Assembly: GCA_022579005.1 (NCBI GenBank)
Contig: MU401557.1
Coordinates: 62,001-126,000 of the forward strand
Length of the DNA: 64,000 bases
Origin: Poronia punctata
Taxonomy: Eukaryota > Ascomycota > Sordariomycetes > Xylariales > Xylariaceae
Reading direction: 5' to 3'
In this document: in pieces, positions 25,042 to 37,472 of the stretch
Layout of the letters: each line of letters begins with the position of its first letter
Position numbering within the stretch: position 1 is the first letter of the stretch
Made by a program: the position numbers and the translations under genes
The notes under the pieces: model-generated
What the model was told of the DNA's origin: nothing
What the model saw: only the letters and a program-made list of their open reading frames with translations
Database searches by the model: none

Positions 25042-27603
25042 ATGTCGGTCATGTTACAAACTCCATCGAGGGCCTCTACGGCTTCCTCGTCATCCTTCCA
25101 GCCCATTTCTCGCCAGAACACAATGTCCTCGTACGACGGTACGCGGTCGGCGCGACAAAGCAAGCGGTACTCCATGTCCGCTCTGTACATGTCCATGTCC
25201 GCGAACGATGGAGAGTTCGAGATTGATGATGAACTCGCAAAAGGTAAGAAATCTGTATCTGGTACGAAGAGTCTGGCGTGGCTAATGGCTTGAATAGCGC
25301 AAAAGGTGCTTCGCGATCTCAAGACCAAGATCTCTTCGCAATCCAAGAAGAATTTCGTGTTGGAAAAGGATGTGCGATATCTGGATTCTCGCATCGCCCT
25401 ACTAATTCAAAACCGCATGGCCTTGGAAGAGGTAAGTCCCGGCTACCCGGCCGTGTGGACACGCTCCTATTAACTTGGTTCCTAGCAAAATGAAGTGGCA
25501 AGCCACCTCGAGGGTGCACTGGAGCTGGAAGAAGGTGTATTCCCCAACGACGACAAGACTCAGAAATACGGCAATCTCCTGTTTTTGCTACAGTCCGAAC
25601 CAAAACACATCGCTCATCTCTGCAGGCTCGTGTCCATGTCTGAGATCGATTCTCTGCTTCAGACTGTCATGTTCACACTATATGGTAATCAATATGAGAG
25701 CCGTGAAGAGCATTTGCTGTTGACCATGTTTCAGGTAAGCCCCGGACCCATGGACGTTTCAGTCTAGGCCATCTACTGACAATGGACACAGTCGGTTCTG
25801 ACCTATCAATTCGACACAACTCCCGAATATTCCTCCCTCCTACGTGCTAACACGCCCGTGTCCCGGATGATGACCACGTACACTAGGCGTGGACCAGGCC
25901 AGAGTTTCCTTCGGACAGTGCTGGCTGATAGGATCAACAAGCTGATCGAATTGGAAGATCTCGACTTGGAGATCAATCCTCTCAAGGTTTATGAGCGCAT
26001 GTGTCAACAGATCGAGGAGGAGACGGGTAGCCTACCGGCTTCCTTGCCCAAGGGAATTACTGGGGAACAGGCCGCCGAGAATCCCCAAGTACAAGCCATC
26101 ATCGAGCCACGGCTGACGATGCTGATCGACATTGCGAACGGATTCCTCACAACAATCATCGATGGCCTCGAAGAAGCACCATACGGTATCCGCTGGATCT
26201 GCAAGCAAATCAGAAGCTTGACGAAGCGGAAATATCCCGAGGCTAACGACCAAGTAATATGCACATTGATCGGTGGCTTCTTTTTCCTACGCTTCATCAA
26301 CCCGGCCATCGTCACGCCCAAGTCGTACATGCTGATCGATGGCATGCCCGCCGATAAGCCGCGACGGACGTTGACACTGATAGCCAAGATGTTGCAGAAC
26401 CTAGCCAACAAGCCATCGTACGCAAAGGAACCGTACATGGCCAAGCTATCGCCCTTTATCCAGCAGAATAAAGATCGAGTGAATAAGTTTATGCTGGATC
26501 TGTGCGAGGTGCAGGATTTCTACGAAAGTCTCGAAATGGACAACTACGTTGCCCTCTCCAAGAAAGACCTCGAGCTTTCCATCACACTCAACGAGGTTTA
26601 CGCCATGCATGGTCTTTTGGAGAAGCACAACTCTGAACTGTGCAAAGATGAAAACTCGCATTTGGCTCTGATAATGGCCGAGCTGGGGAAGGCTCCTCCA
26701 CAGGTTCCCCGTAAAGAAAACAGGGCAATCAACCTGCCCCTTTTCAGCAGGTGGGAGCAGGCATTGGATAATATGGCGCAAAACATGGATTTCTCACAAG
26801 AGGAACTCTTCTTCCTCGAGGCCAAGACAATCTTTGTGCAGATCATGCGCTCCATTCCCCAGACGAGCATGGTTGCTCGGAGGCCGCTACGTCTAGAAAG
26901 AATCGCGGAAGCAGCAGCCACTTCGAGCAATGACGCGGTCATGGTTCGCAAGGGTATTCGGGCGATGGAACTCCTTAGCCAGCTTCAGGAAATGAAAGTC
27001 ATCAACAAAACGGATCAGTTCGACCCGTTGCGCGACGAGGTGGAACAAGAACTATCTCACCTCGGCTCGCTAAAGGAGGGTGTCTATATAGAAACTCAAA
27101 AACTTGAGGAAGTCTACAAGACGATTCGCGACCATAACGCCTATCTAGTAGGCCAGCTCGAGACTTACAAGAGCTACCTGCACAACGTACGAAGCCAATC
27201 GGAGGGCACGCGGAGAAAACAGCAGAAGCAGCAAGTGTTGGGACCCTACAAGTTCACACATCAGCAGCTAGAGAAAGAGGGCGTGATACAAAAGAGTAAT
27301 GTTCCTGACAATAGGAGAGCGAACATTTACTTCAACTTTACCAGCCCGCTTCCTGGTACATTTGTCATCTCTTTGCATTACAAGGGTAAGATCGAGTTTC
27401 CAATCGTTCCATCCAGTACCTCTGACTGATTCGACAAAATAGGACGTACACGAGGACTTCTTGAGCTCGACCTCAAGCTTGACGATCTTCTGGAGATGCA
27501 AAAGGACAACCAAGAGGATCTTGATCTCGAATATGTCCAGTTCAACGTGAACAAGGTGCTAGCCTTGTTGAACAAACGTTTCGCGAGGAAGAAAGGGTGG
27601 TAA
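25042..27603 (+). CDS. Ras GTPase-activating protein (RasGAP, with RasGAP C-terminal domain)
   Basis: Five exons: 25042-25243, 25298-25431, 25486-25734, 25792-27385 and 27443-27603, giving 779 residues with all junctions in phase. The product should switch Ras off by stimulating its GTPase. A Ser-rich N-terminus (about 1-60) leads to a helical segment (about 68-115), then the RasGAP domain (about 190-480). The likely arginine finger is R213 in LLRANT, and the signature [12 protein letters not shown] starts near residue 360. The RasGAP C-terminal domain covers about 540-760, with a coiled-coil-like stretch near 630-690. Length and order match fungal orthologues such as S. pombe gap1/sar1, A. 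nidulans GapA and M. oryzae Smo1. Introns are 54-57 nt with standard borders. In those fungi this protein controls polarity, conidiation and Ras-cAMP signalling. Confidence 0.95.
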
Positions 27604-29291
27604 AACAATAGCACTCGTGCCGGCCGCGAGTGTCTTTAGGCGGCTTATTTGACTGTGTATACGATCACTCTCACTCTTTCCCATTCGATGTGGCGTGGCG
27701 TTGACGGCTTTTTACGACTTGATACCACTTTCATTTGATACAAGGAGCCGCCACCGCTCCATTCCTCAATCTCTTTTTTCTATATTCCGCAATATCGACC
27801 TCGTCATGACTACTTCCTCCTATGTGGGGTTATCAATAATCAACACCCCTTATCAGCATGTTTCTACATCATGATGCTGTAACCTTTGGTACGATATCGT
27901 TGGCATTTCCGACCGACCGACGCCCACGTCCATCTCATCTTGTCCCGACGATTCCTCTCAAAGGGCTGGTAGCGGCAACAAAATAAGCTGCCACTTTATG
28001 TCCTCGAATCTTTTGGCCTCAGCGTATCTGGTGGTTTTCGTGATGTTCTACCTTCGTTACTATTGTACTCTAATTCCGTATCGAGGCTCAAAAACATGAT
28101 TGGGCTGGTTTTGTGCTTGCTTTACTGTCTGGGGAACGAGCGGTCTACGCGTTGATTTATAGACGACGTTTCATGCTACATTTCCTTATTCTTTTTTGTA
28201 GTTGGAGTAGGCGGCCATGATGGATGAAAGGGGTACTATGGTGGTGACGAGGAATGGTGGGGGATAGGGGCTATAATGTAAAGGATATGGGAGGAGTAGT
28301 GCAGGAAAGATCCGAACAGGTCTGCAGGCGCAACAATATTCCAAGTAATGGTCGTTTAAATCGATGTTCAGATGGCTTTTCTCTTGACCGGTTTGCCTTG
28401 GCCTTTTTGGTGGCCAAGGTGAGTATGACTACCTCTGTCCTTGTCGTCTCCCATTGGAAGTCTCTATTCTCTGGTATACTACTTGATTACTATCCCAAGG
28501 ACCTAATCACTGTCATCGATTAGTCCCCAGATTTTCTATCTCTCTGTTTAGTCGTACGTGCGGGTGTGCTGTGCATGATTTACGTACGGCGGCTGTCAAT
28601 AGAAGCAAGTCAGACGGCGATTCGTTCACAATCCATGTATAGGGCGATATCTATCTCTGACACCTCGCGCGATCCCACCAACAGTGTCTTCCCCAGGGTC
28701 AACATCGGATCATGGTTGTTGCTATTTGATATCATTGCTATACTGACCAGTCCTCTGTAACACTATCAAAACGAAATATAGACGCTTACACCAATCACAG
28801 AGTATCGTACATTTTCCATCCCATCGCCGCCATACTCGTCACATTCATTCAGTATCGACCTCTGAATCAGGTCGCATCGTCACGCTCCAGTTTATTAATG
28901 AATACCATGGTTTTGTCACTGTTTGTAGGCCCAGGGCATGGATATCCGCCCGGCCACTCTTACGAGGTGCACTTTCTCTCGCACACTTCAGTTGTCCGTA
29001 TGTTGAGGGAGAATAGGAGTGCATTTCTTCATATCCCGCCTCCATTTTTCCGCTGGGTTCTTTGCGTGCCAAGATTGCTACGTTCTGTTGACGTCCATCT
29101 CCGCTGGAAGCCACGACCCTTCTCGTTTACGGTTGGGCAGAGAGGTACGCAACACTAGGTACCTACCTATAACGCGTGTCGTCGCTCTTTCCCTTCCTCT
29201 CGAACACCTCGTATAGCTGTCCACTGATCTCGATATTTCCCGACTTGCCCCCACTTTGACGTCGTCACTTCTCCGCACACAGAAGGACGAA
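27604..29291. other. Intergenic DNA between RasGAP and rhodopsin-domain gene
   Basis: The first few hundred bases are probably the RasGAP 3' UTR. Only short frames without motifs are present. A TAGGTACCTACCTA element lies near 29156-29168, just upstream of the next gene. Confidence 0.5.
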
Positions 29292-30970
29292 ATGGGGTTC
29301 CTTTCACCAGACGAGAACCCATCGTGGAGGGACATAATTGTCAATACAGTGTTCAACGCGCTGGGTATCATCGTCGTCGGTCTCCGGTTATACTCCCGAC
29401 GACTGACGCGAGCTGCTTTCGGGTGGGATGACGGGCTTATCATTGTTTCAACTGTCTTTGTCAACGGGATGTTGGTGGTGACGGTATTGCGTGAGTTATT
29501 CTACCTAATCTTGGTAATATCATGGCAGAAGTGCTGAACTGTTGGGATGCAGAAATAAGCCTTGGTTTTGGCCTTCCCATGAGGGAGATTAAGCCTGATT
29601 CGATCGAGGCTCTTAGAGAGGTATGTTGTTCAACCCCTTACTTAGTTCAAAGGTTCTACCGGATACGAAGGAAATTCCTTTTCCCCTCATATCATTCTTC
29701 CAAATCGCTCCAGGAAAAGGAGCATCCGCTGATGTAAAACTTAGCTCAATCGGGCCTGTCGATTCCTCTTCTTACTCAGTATATGCTTCGTTAAGCTGTC
29801 CGCTCTGGCCTTTTACTTACGAGTCTTCGGGACCCGCACGGCCCAAGGCAATATCATCTGCCCTTCCAACTGCAACCGAGGCGCCCATGCCGGGGCATCG
29901 AAACCTGACCTATCCTCCCGGTTGCGACACTATAGGCACCTCCTTTTAAAGCCGTCACAACGGCTACTATACATCTACCTAATGGTCATTGTCGTTTCCT
30001 GGTCCATCGCCAACGTTTTACAAGAGCTCACTGTCTGTGATAAGGATAAACCGATGTGTACCAATCAACGCGATACCGACTTGGGAATATGTGTGTTTAA
30101 CGCCGTCGGCGATCTGGTAGTGCTTGGTCTACCACTATGGCCTATCTGGCGACTGAAGATGAAGACTGGTACCAAAGCCGGACTTACTGTCGTGTTTCTG
30201 CTTGGTATAGCGTAAGTCATTCATCATCCACCGTATCCTCCACCAAGTCCCAAGACTGACCAGATCTTGACAGGACAACCATCGTGGCCTTCCTCCGATT
30301 TGGTGCCATAGTTAGCACCGACTACGGCGGGGACTATTTGGAATCGGCAATGAAGGCGTCCAACCTTGCCATCCTCGAAGCGAATCTTGCCATACTGTGC
30401 ATGAATTTGCCCATGTTGCAGCCACTTTTTCGTAGAGCGTATAGACGTCTACAGAAACGCTACGGCCATCGGTTCGAATGGCTTGGTAAACCTCCACAAC
30501 GGTGGACAGGGAGATCACCTGGTAACTCGGTATTATCTGGGACCTCACGGAGAAGATTCCAGTCGATCTCAACGGAGAGCAGCAAGAAAGTGCCATCCAA
30601 TGATTGTATTTCCGGTGCGAATATTGGGAAAAGCGTTACCTTTGATGTCGTCAGCACCTTGAATGTCTTTCCAACCACGCCAACTGCGTGCTATCAAGCG
30701 TATCCCGGAAAGGAAGTGCAAGAAGATATCCCCCGCAGTAGTAGGGACGCTCTCACTAGCCAACAACGCGAGACCAAAGCTGGAATGCCTCAATCGCGGA
30801 TTAGGAGCCTCTGGGCTTCCCGCTCTCGCACCGATTTCTCTCAGAATGACACGGAAGAACTTGCGGGTATGAGGAAAGCAGCATCGCCGGTGGATCAGCT
30901 ACATGACGATAGTAATCCATCCAAAATCCTTATGGGTATCACTACAACATGTATCGGCGCCGCGACATGA
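29292..30970 (+). CDS. Fungal rhodopsin-domain integral membrane protein
   Basis: Four exons fit in phase: 29292-29490, 29553-29620, 29745-30211 and 30274-30970, giving 476 residues. The N-terminal 300 residues have about seven hydrophobic helices. The family WDD motif (WDDGLII) follows the first helix at about 45-51. Later parts match the family pattern of TM5-TM7 (VVSW, CVFNAVGDLVVLGLPLW, and NLAILEANLAILCMNLPML). The Ser/Arg-rich tail from about 310 is probably cytoplasmic. There is no CFEM domain, so it is not a classical PTH11 receptor, though it belongs to the same broad group. The substrate or ligand is unknown. The loop after helix 3 is unusually long and Arg/Cys-rich (near residues 113-150). 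No ATG occurs nearer to the upstream stop; 29292 is the first usable one. Confidence 0.85.
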
Positions 30971-32252
30971 ACTTTCCTTGCCAAGTTTGATTGCTGTCGC
31001 TGGCTTGGAGAGGAAAGGAAAGGATGGTATATATGGCGTTGACGATGCTTTATCTGACGCATTCCGTGGGCAGGTTGGAGCTCATGGATCGAGGGGACTA
31101 GGAGGGAAAGGGTTATCGGCGTATTCTTATGGGTGATTTTCGGGATGGCTATAGCTTGATATTTATGGGGAGACGAATTACGACATCGATGATCTACCAC
31201 ATTCTTTTGTTGCTTGCCGATATCAACATTTCCAGGTGTGTCATCTTCGGGGCTTGATCCCCTTGAACCTTTTAGGTATCGAGGGGATACCATAGCGTCC
31301 TTCACTCAGATACTACCTAGACCTTCTTCTCCCGACTCGTCTGTGTCGATATACAGGGCTGACAGGGTTTATTCATGCCTGTGCTGACTGCCCATCCTGG
31401 CACTGACCGTACATGAGCCTCATACGCGATGGGGTTGTAGGAAGCGCTGTACACGAGCACACAACGAGACGTGACACGACATATGAGTACAAGTGGCACC
31501 TACCTTGCCCACCTACGGTTACGGTTACGCGCGGCTCTGTGAACAGTGAGAAACACAGGTCACATATGGCTAGGCTATGAGTACTTTAGTTACAGTAGGA
31601 CGAATAGACCGACGAGATACGACAAAATATATGATGGCGGAGGTATCAAAGGTCAGGATACCTAGTTTGGAGGTGGTAATGGAGGCACGATTCATTCTAC
31701 CCGATGCAGGTTAAGGTTACTACACATATGTTGTGCAATAGTAAAAGTGGCGTTTGTTGTATGCCACGTGTAAATTGTCCATCGTGAACATGGAACCAAA
31801 CCAAACCAATGTCGCATGAATCCGCCGAGGGAAAATCAATTGGTGACAGCTGTCAGTACCTAAATAAGTTTAGGCAGGCACTCACTGCACTGCCCGATAT
31901 ACGATACCTATTTTTGTACAACGCCGATGTACAAGTACGAGTAGGTTTCTGTCCAACTTGTTGTACAGGTTGTAAATAAGTCAGCCGAAACATGCAATTT
32001 TACGGCCGTTTGTTTTTAAGTAGGTAGGTTAGGTAGTTGATCTTTCTTTTTAACCTTTAAGAATTCGCTTTTTATAGATTCTTCTTAATCTGGTATTTCA
32101 CTTCTAATTCAAACAAGGCTGACGGCTAGCTAGGTAGCCAGCCTAGGTAATCAATCCAATTCAGCCTCAAAAATGTCCCCTAGGGCCAAACATCATCATC
32201 ATCATCATCTTTCAAAAAGCCCAGCTTTTTTGGGACAATAACAAACACGACG
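30971..32252. other. Intergenic DNA upstream of the SDR gene
   Basis: No supported gene. It holds one TACGAGTA (31936), a GTACCTA word at 31856 and a CAT trinucleotide repeat at 32190-32207. The last few hundred bases probably hold the SDR promoter and leader. Confidence 0.5.
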
Positions 32253-33353
32253 ATGACGATGATGCTAAAACACCTTCTACTTCCCATCTTGACCTCCACA
32301 GCCCTTTTTCTCTACCCTCAACAATCATCATCATCATCATCTGAAAAACAATGGCAACCCGTGCAAAAATTCCTCCTCCTCCCACTCCTCATCCTCAGCC
32401 TTCTCCACACCCTCAACCACATCCTAAACATCTGGGCCCTGAACAACTGGCGGATAACGCCCCAACCGAACTGGGACTCCTGGTCCGACGAAATCGCCGT
32501 CATAACGGGCGGTTCGAACGGGATAGGCCTGGGTCTCGCGAGAGGATTTTTGGAGAGGGGTGTCAGGGTCGTTATTCTCGATCTACAACCTCCTCCCTCT
32601 TCACTTTTTCTTTTTTCTTCTTCCTCTTCCTCTTCCTCTTCTTCCTCTTCTTCCTCCAACAATAATGAAGAGGAAAAGAAAAACAAAAACAAAAACAAAT
32701 TGTATTACTACAAATGCGACGTGACGAACCCCACCCAAATCTCCCAAGCCTCTGTAAAAATCCACCAAGATCTCGGCTCCCACCCGACCATCCTGATCAA
32801 CAACGCGGGTATAATCCGCGCCAACACGATCCTCGACCAGACCGAGGAGGAGGTCCGCGCCGTCGCGGGCGTGAACCTCATGTCCCACTGGTTCACCACC
32901 CGCGTGTTCGTGCCGGCAATGTTGGACATGAATAAGGGACATGTCGTCTCCGTCGCCAGCCTGGCTGCCTACGTGGCTCTGCCTACTTCCGTCGTGTATT
33001 CTGCTACGAAGGCGGGCGTCTTGGCTTTTCATGAGGGACTGACGACCGAGATTAAACATTTGTATAGGAAGAGGGGGGTCTTGACTACGGTTGTGCTGCC
33101 GGATTTTGTGAAAACCGAAATGACGAGGAGGTTCTGGGACGAGGTCGAGGCGGCGGGGGGGAAGTTGTTGGATGTGGATGATATTGTTGAGCCGGTTTTG
33201 AGGCAGGTTTTTAGCAGGAGGGGTGGACAGATTATTGTCCCAGGGAATAGGGCGGTCGTGGCCGGGTTGAGGGGTTGGCCGAATTGGTTGCAGGAGGTTG
33301 TGAGGGATTTCATTGGGAGGGCGGATAGGAAGGTTGTTTCGAAATATGTGTAA
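32253..33353 (+). CDS. Membrane-anchored short-chain dehydrogenase/reductase
   Basis: A single-exon gene of 366 codons. Two hydrophobic stretches (about 5-22 and 38-62) suggest N-terminal membrane anchoring, as in 17-beta-HSD11/13, RDH10 and fungal Dhb-like SDRs. The Rossmann fold is clear: TGGSNGIG at 85-92, an acidic residue D110 after the second strand (favouring NAD(H)), NNAG at 183-186, catalytic S236, Y249 and K253 in the YSATK motif. The substrate cannot be read from sequence; sterols, retinoid-like compounds or lipids are plausible for anchored members. An insertion of about 40 residues, a run of 14 Ser followed by Asn/Glu/Lys repeats (122-149), sits right after the second strand and is encoded by a TCT/TCC microsatellite. 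The gene is convergent with the Clr5 gene, 121 bases apart. Confidence 0.9.
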   Translation: MTMMLKHLLLPILTSTALFLYPQQSSSSSSEKQWQPVQKFLLLPLLILSLLHTLNHILNIWALNNWRITPQPNWDSWSDEIAVITGGSNGIGLGLARGFLERGVRVVILDLQPPPSSLFLFSSSSSSSSSSSSSSNNNEEEKKNKNKNKLYYYKCDVTNPTQISQASVKIHQDLGSHPTILINNAGIIRANTILDQTEEEVRAVAGVNLMSHWFTTRVFVPAMLDMNKGHVVSVASLAAYVALPTSVVYSATKAGVLAFHEGLTTEIKHLYRKRGVLTTVVLPDFVKTEMTRRFWDEVEAAGGKLLDVDDIVEPVLRQVFSRRGGQIIVPGNRAVVAGLRGWPNWLQEVVRDFIGRADRKVVSKYV

Positions 33354-33474
33354 AAATGAGGACGAGGATTTGTGAGTGTGTGTATACGAGTATGTTGGAT
33401 CGCATCGGATCATGTGTTTGTTGTTGTTGTTGTTGATGCTGCTAGACTACAATAGATTACTACTACAGATGTTT

Positions 33475-35317
33475 TTACGAATTGCTCGACGACGACGTTT
33501 CTTCCGACCATTGACGCTCCCTCCGCGGTTTCTCATCATTATAATCGGCAGAGCGAGGTTTAGCAAACGCCAACGTGATATCCCGCAAGTCTTTCCCTTC
33601 CGCAAAAGCTTTCGACAGTAAGAAGAGGTCCATCTCCAACATCTTTGTATGTAGAATCGCGTCAGCACCCTCGCATTGTCGCAGCCACTCGATGGCGCGG
33701 CATATAACCTCCTTGCACCGAGGTAAATCGCCGTGGTCCCGAAGGAGAAAGATGCCGTGGAGTATACATCCAAACGCATGGGCGCGTTGGACGTGGAAGG
33801 CCGCGACGGTAGGGGATTCCTGCGACGCGATTCGCCAGGCCGTCCGTTCGCGAAGGTCGTATAGTTTCTCCCTCGCTAGCGCCTCATCGGCAACACAGTA
33901 AAAGAGGAAAAAGGTAAGATTATGCAAGAGACAGATTGTGACGTCGGCTTCGCGACCAGAAGATGCCTCGATTTCCAAAAGGGCGGCCTCCTGTCGCGCT
34001 ACCAGATTCTTGGCTGGATCGACGGGGAAGTTGAAGTACCAAAAGTAATCGGTCCAGGTTATCAGCACGACGGGATGATTGGCGCCCAGCTTCTCTTCTA
34101 GACTCTCTGCGGCCCCGCGATAGGCCGTGCGGAAGGTCTGTTTCATTGCTCCTGGGTTGTCGCGACTCATGCGCGCTACAGATCGCATCAGACTCACGAT
34201 TGGATGGTTAGAAGCCGAGGCTGAAGAGGATCGTTGGAAGCATGCTGTTGCGTTTTGGCCGTGGAAGCAGAGAAGTTCGCGTAAGAGGTGGAAGCCAGAG
34301 TCGTTGATCCAGGCGCATGCGTTGTAGATGCCGTGACATAGTAGCCAGAAACCCGTGAGGTATTTGGGGTGAAGGTATAATCGGCTCCCCGTCATGCTGT
34401 CGAAGAGTCTGTTGAGGCTCTGAAAAGCGTCGTTAATCCGTCCACTCCGTAGCTGGTGGATCGTGTTCACGTATGCTGTTTCGGCGTCGCAGAAGCGTAC
34501 CACGGGCTTGCCATTCGCTCCTGTAATCTCGGGTTCGGACATGTTGAGGACTATGCAGTTCCATCGTTGACTTCCTGTTTGGTCTATCGTGTAGTTTCTC
34601 GATATCTTGATTGGTACTTCTTGATCGTTAAGGAGGCCTGGTGAGTTTATATGCGAGATGTGTAGCTGGAAAGGGGGTAGCTCCTTTGCCCGATTGCCTG
34701 ACAAGACTAGAGTGCGTTGGTGATCTCTTGTCCGGTTCTTCCTCCATCCCCAACGTCGGAAACGTATCTTGTACATTCTCATACTAGATACCAGGTTAGA
34801 ATAGAAGGGTCTAGGTTGAAGATATGGTTTTGCTCTCATCTCTTGTCGAAGCATTATGACAATGCCATTAGACCGAGACAGCACCATAGTCTTCTTATCG
34901 CGACACAACAAAGTCTCTCGTCGCACTAAATATGATGGGAGAAAAAAAAAGGCTTACGTAGCATAAAAATCATAGTCTTGTTCAAGAGTTCGCATCACGA
35001 GTTTGAGTGGTCGGTCTTCTTCCATGTACAATTTTCGAAGAATCGGCTTTATCGCGTCCCACTCTTCTTGGGTGTGCTGTTTATTGGGCTCTGCCCCTTC
35101 TTGTGCGGCTTCCTCATTTTCCGGTCTTGTGAGATTGGCCGTGCCTTCTACTACTGCGCTTCATTAGCAAACAGGTACGACCAGTAGTCGGGAAGGTGTG
35201 ATGCTTACATGGATGGTTTCTGGATGGTGAATTTGCATTCAGTAGATAGACTAGTGTCCGCTCATTCACTTGCGGCTCCATCTCATGAACGGTAGTAGTC
35301 TCCATAATGGCGCTCAT
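33475..35317 (-). CDS. Clr5-domain protein
   Basis: Three minus-strand exons, 35317-35209, 35153-34958 and 34783-33475, join in phase to give 537 residues. The Clr5 domain (residues 66-118) is split by the second intron. It begins EEWDAIKPILRKLYMEEDRPL and ends in MYKIRFRRWGWRKN, the conserved basic, aromatic end of the family. Clr5 domains are found near the N-terminus of many filamentous-fungal proteins and take their name from S. pombe Clr5, a silencing factor; DNA binding is usually assumed. The rest is helical, with repeated pieces resembling the TPR-like C-terminal regions of such proteins, and ends in a Ser-rich tail. A start at 34926 in the intron would remove half of the domain, so I prefer the spliced model. 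Introns are 55 and 173 nt. Confidence 0.85.
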
Positions 35318-37401
35318 GGATTCGAGAGGGGTGATTGACTTCAAGATGACAGCGTCGCAAATATTATACAATAAAATCAGAATATGAACAAGAAATATAC
35401 AGGGTAAGAACTAAAATAATAGCGTGTGATAACTGCCACCCCTCAAAAACTCTTGGTGATGATCTAGATTATCTAGTCTACAACGGTTGGTAACTTTTCA
35501 AGGAAGCGACGAATTATATACCTAGGTGAATCTAGTGAGGGAAATGGGTTGATTGAGTGCGGCGGCATCGTGCCACTTTTTGTTGGATTTTGGCTTGTTT
35601 CCGAGGCTTCTTTTGGCTAATTCTCCAATTGCCTCCCGTCCTACCCCAGACTGGACTTGTGGCGGTGCCCTCTCCTAAATCCCCGCCGAATCCCCTATGA
35701 AATTTAAAAAAGAAGGGAAGAAAACATGGCACGCAGGGGCAAGCTGCACGCACAGGGGGAGAGGGGAGGGGGGATTGTGAAGCCAAGATATCATCCAGAC
35801 CTCTTCAGAGCGAGAGTAGTTTAGAGCGCCAAGCTGAAATGCATCATAGAATCCACTGGCCGGCCTCTTATGTTTTTAGCGTGATTCTATCCGGACTAGA
35901 CTTGTATTATGTAACTGCTGACTGGGAAAAGCTGAAAACAACGTGGAGAATGCAATGTAACTCTGAGGCGTAAGGCGTATGTGGGATACCTACTCGTACA
36001 CGTACGTCTTGAACATAGAATATCATAATGATGATGTTTGAGGATGAGGATGATCTTGATCATCATAGCTTCCTTAGCTGAAGTTAATCTGTACTTGAAG
36101 CGGTATCTGCCCGAGATTATTCCTTTGTGGATCGTAAAATATATCTTGATGGCGGCGCCTCATATTACCAATGCGTCAGCTTTGGCTGTCGGAAACAATT
36201 CATGATCCCAGGTTAAATATCGATTGATTCACGGAGCATCACTTCCATGAGATAGATCTGTGCGCCAAGGATGAGGCTGTAGGAAGGAATACCACGTGTG
36301 TAGCCGCTTCGGCGAGAACAATCTTACCTTGGGGCCGGGGTTAGACCGACGAGTTGAACATGATACGACATCATCGGGGGTGGATAGATGCTGTCTATTC
36401 GATCCGGACCAAGTCTGAGGCTAATATGAGGATGGAGATGAAACGTTCTCTGACTGGATAGGCAAGCTGGATAATATGATTCTGTCGAAATATCCGGGCT
36501 TCAAAGGTTCAACATCTCGTAGCTTACCCCGGTAAAGTTTACCTGACCGACTAGACAATCTAGGTACTAGCTTCGGAGTGGTATGCCGCATGATAAACTC
36601 CTTCACACCTCAACCGTATCGAAGGGTTACACAAATGCAATGCCGCATACCTTGCTACGTATGCCCCTTCCTAATAGTCTCGCCAATACCTTGTGGGAAG
36701 GCGCCAAGACGTATAGAAAAAATAAGGTAAGCGGGCCACGGAAGTTAAGCATCTTTTGCTTGACCCAGGTGTCTGGTTTATCTAAGGTACACATAAAGTC
36801 AAGTCTACTCATAGTATAGCAGCGGACTGTCTCGCCTCCGAAAGTGTGGTCTCGCTAGCGGAAATGACACTGCTTAAAATCCGCAATTGATAATTACTTG
36901 ATTCACTCGTACATGCAGGTATGTCTAGACTAGACCCCCACGCATCTAGACCCCGACAACCTATCGGCTTCATGATTTAATTAATTAATACCGACAATAC
37001 GATTGTACAGCCTTGTGGGGACCTCACTCGTAAAAATACCGGGATAGAGACAGCGTGGACAACGGTCTGAGCTAACATGTGAAAGGGATTCTTCGGCGGC
37101 ACATGGAAATTAGTCTGGACCCTGATGGAAAGCTCGTTTGTGTTTAGCGTAGAGCTTGTGGAAAAGCTCTACCGCTTGTTAAACCTGCTCGTAGATTCTA
37201 GACCGAACAGCATCTTCTGTTCGAATGCGGGAGCGCTTTGTCTCTTTTTTATTCTCATTTTCTTCCGTGGTATCTTCAAAAGTTGAGTTGGTAGGCCCTA
37301 TTGTGTAAGGTAGGTTGAGATTTATTTCCACGAACCAAAAGATTTTGCAATCAAGTCTATAACCCCCTCCGGCAAACAAAATTCTATATCATTACACAAC
37401 A
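35318..37401. other. Intergenic DNA
   Basis: No supported gene in 2.1 kb. Short frames have no motifs and are split by stops on both strands. One TACTCGTA lies at 35991, and a TCGGCGGC word at about 37093 resembles the motif in the ALDH/regulator promoter. The first 300 bases should hold the Clr5 gene promoter. Confidence 0.5.
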
Positions 37402-37472
37402 GCATCAGTGGTTTAGTGGTAAAATCCATCGTTGCCATCGATGGGCCCCGTGTTCGATTCACGGCTGATGCA
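37402..37472 (+). tRNA. tRNA-Gly (anticodon GCC)
   Basis: A 71-base cloverleaf folds well: acceptor stem GCATCAG with CTGATGC and discriminator A; a D arm with TAGTGG; anticodon stem CATCG/CGATG enclosing loop TTGCCAT (anticodon GCC at 37434-37436); T arm CCGTG-TTCGATT-CACGG. There is no intron. A T-rich run (TCTTTTTA) follows immediately as a Pol III terminator. It matches the usual fungal tRNA-Gly(GCC) pattern. Confidence 0.97.

Noticed and set aside
28254..28760. Two ATG-started frames downstream of the RasGAP gene
   Set aside because: Short, no motif, no splice partner; best read as intergenic DNA.
32601..33413. 270-codon frame antisense to the SDR gene
   Set aside because: A His/Pro/Arg-rich shadow of a GC-rich gene; the plus strand has all SDR catalytic motifs.
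34784..34926. ATG at 34926 as the start of the Clr5-domain protein
   Set aside because: The start lies in the second intron; splicing recovers the complete Clr5 domain from upstream exons.
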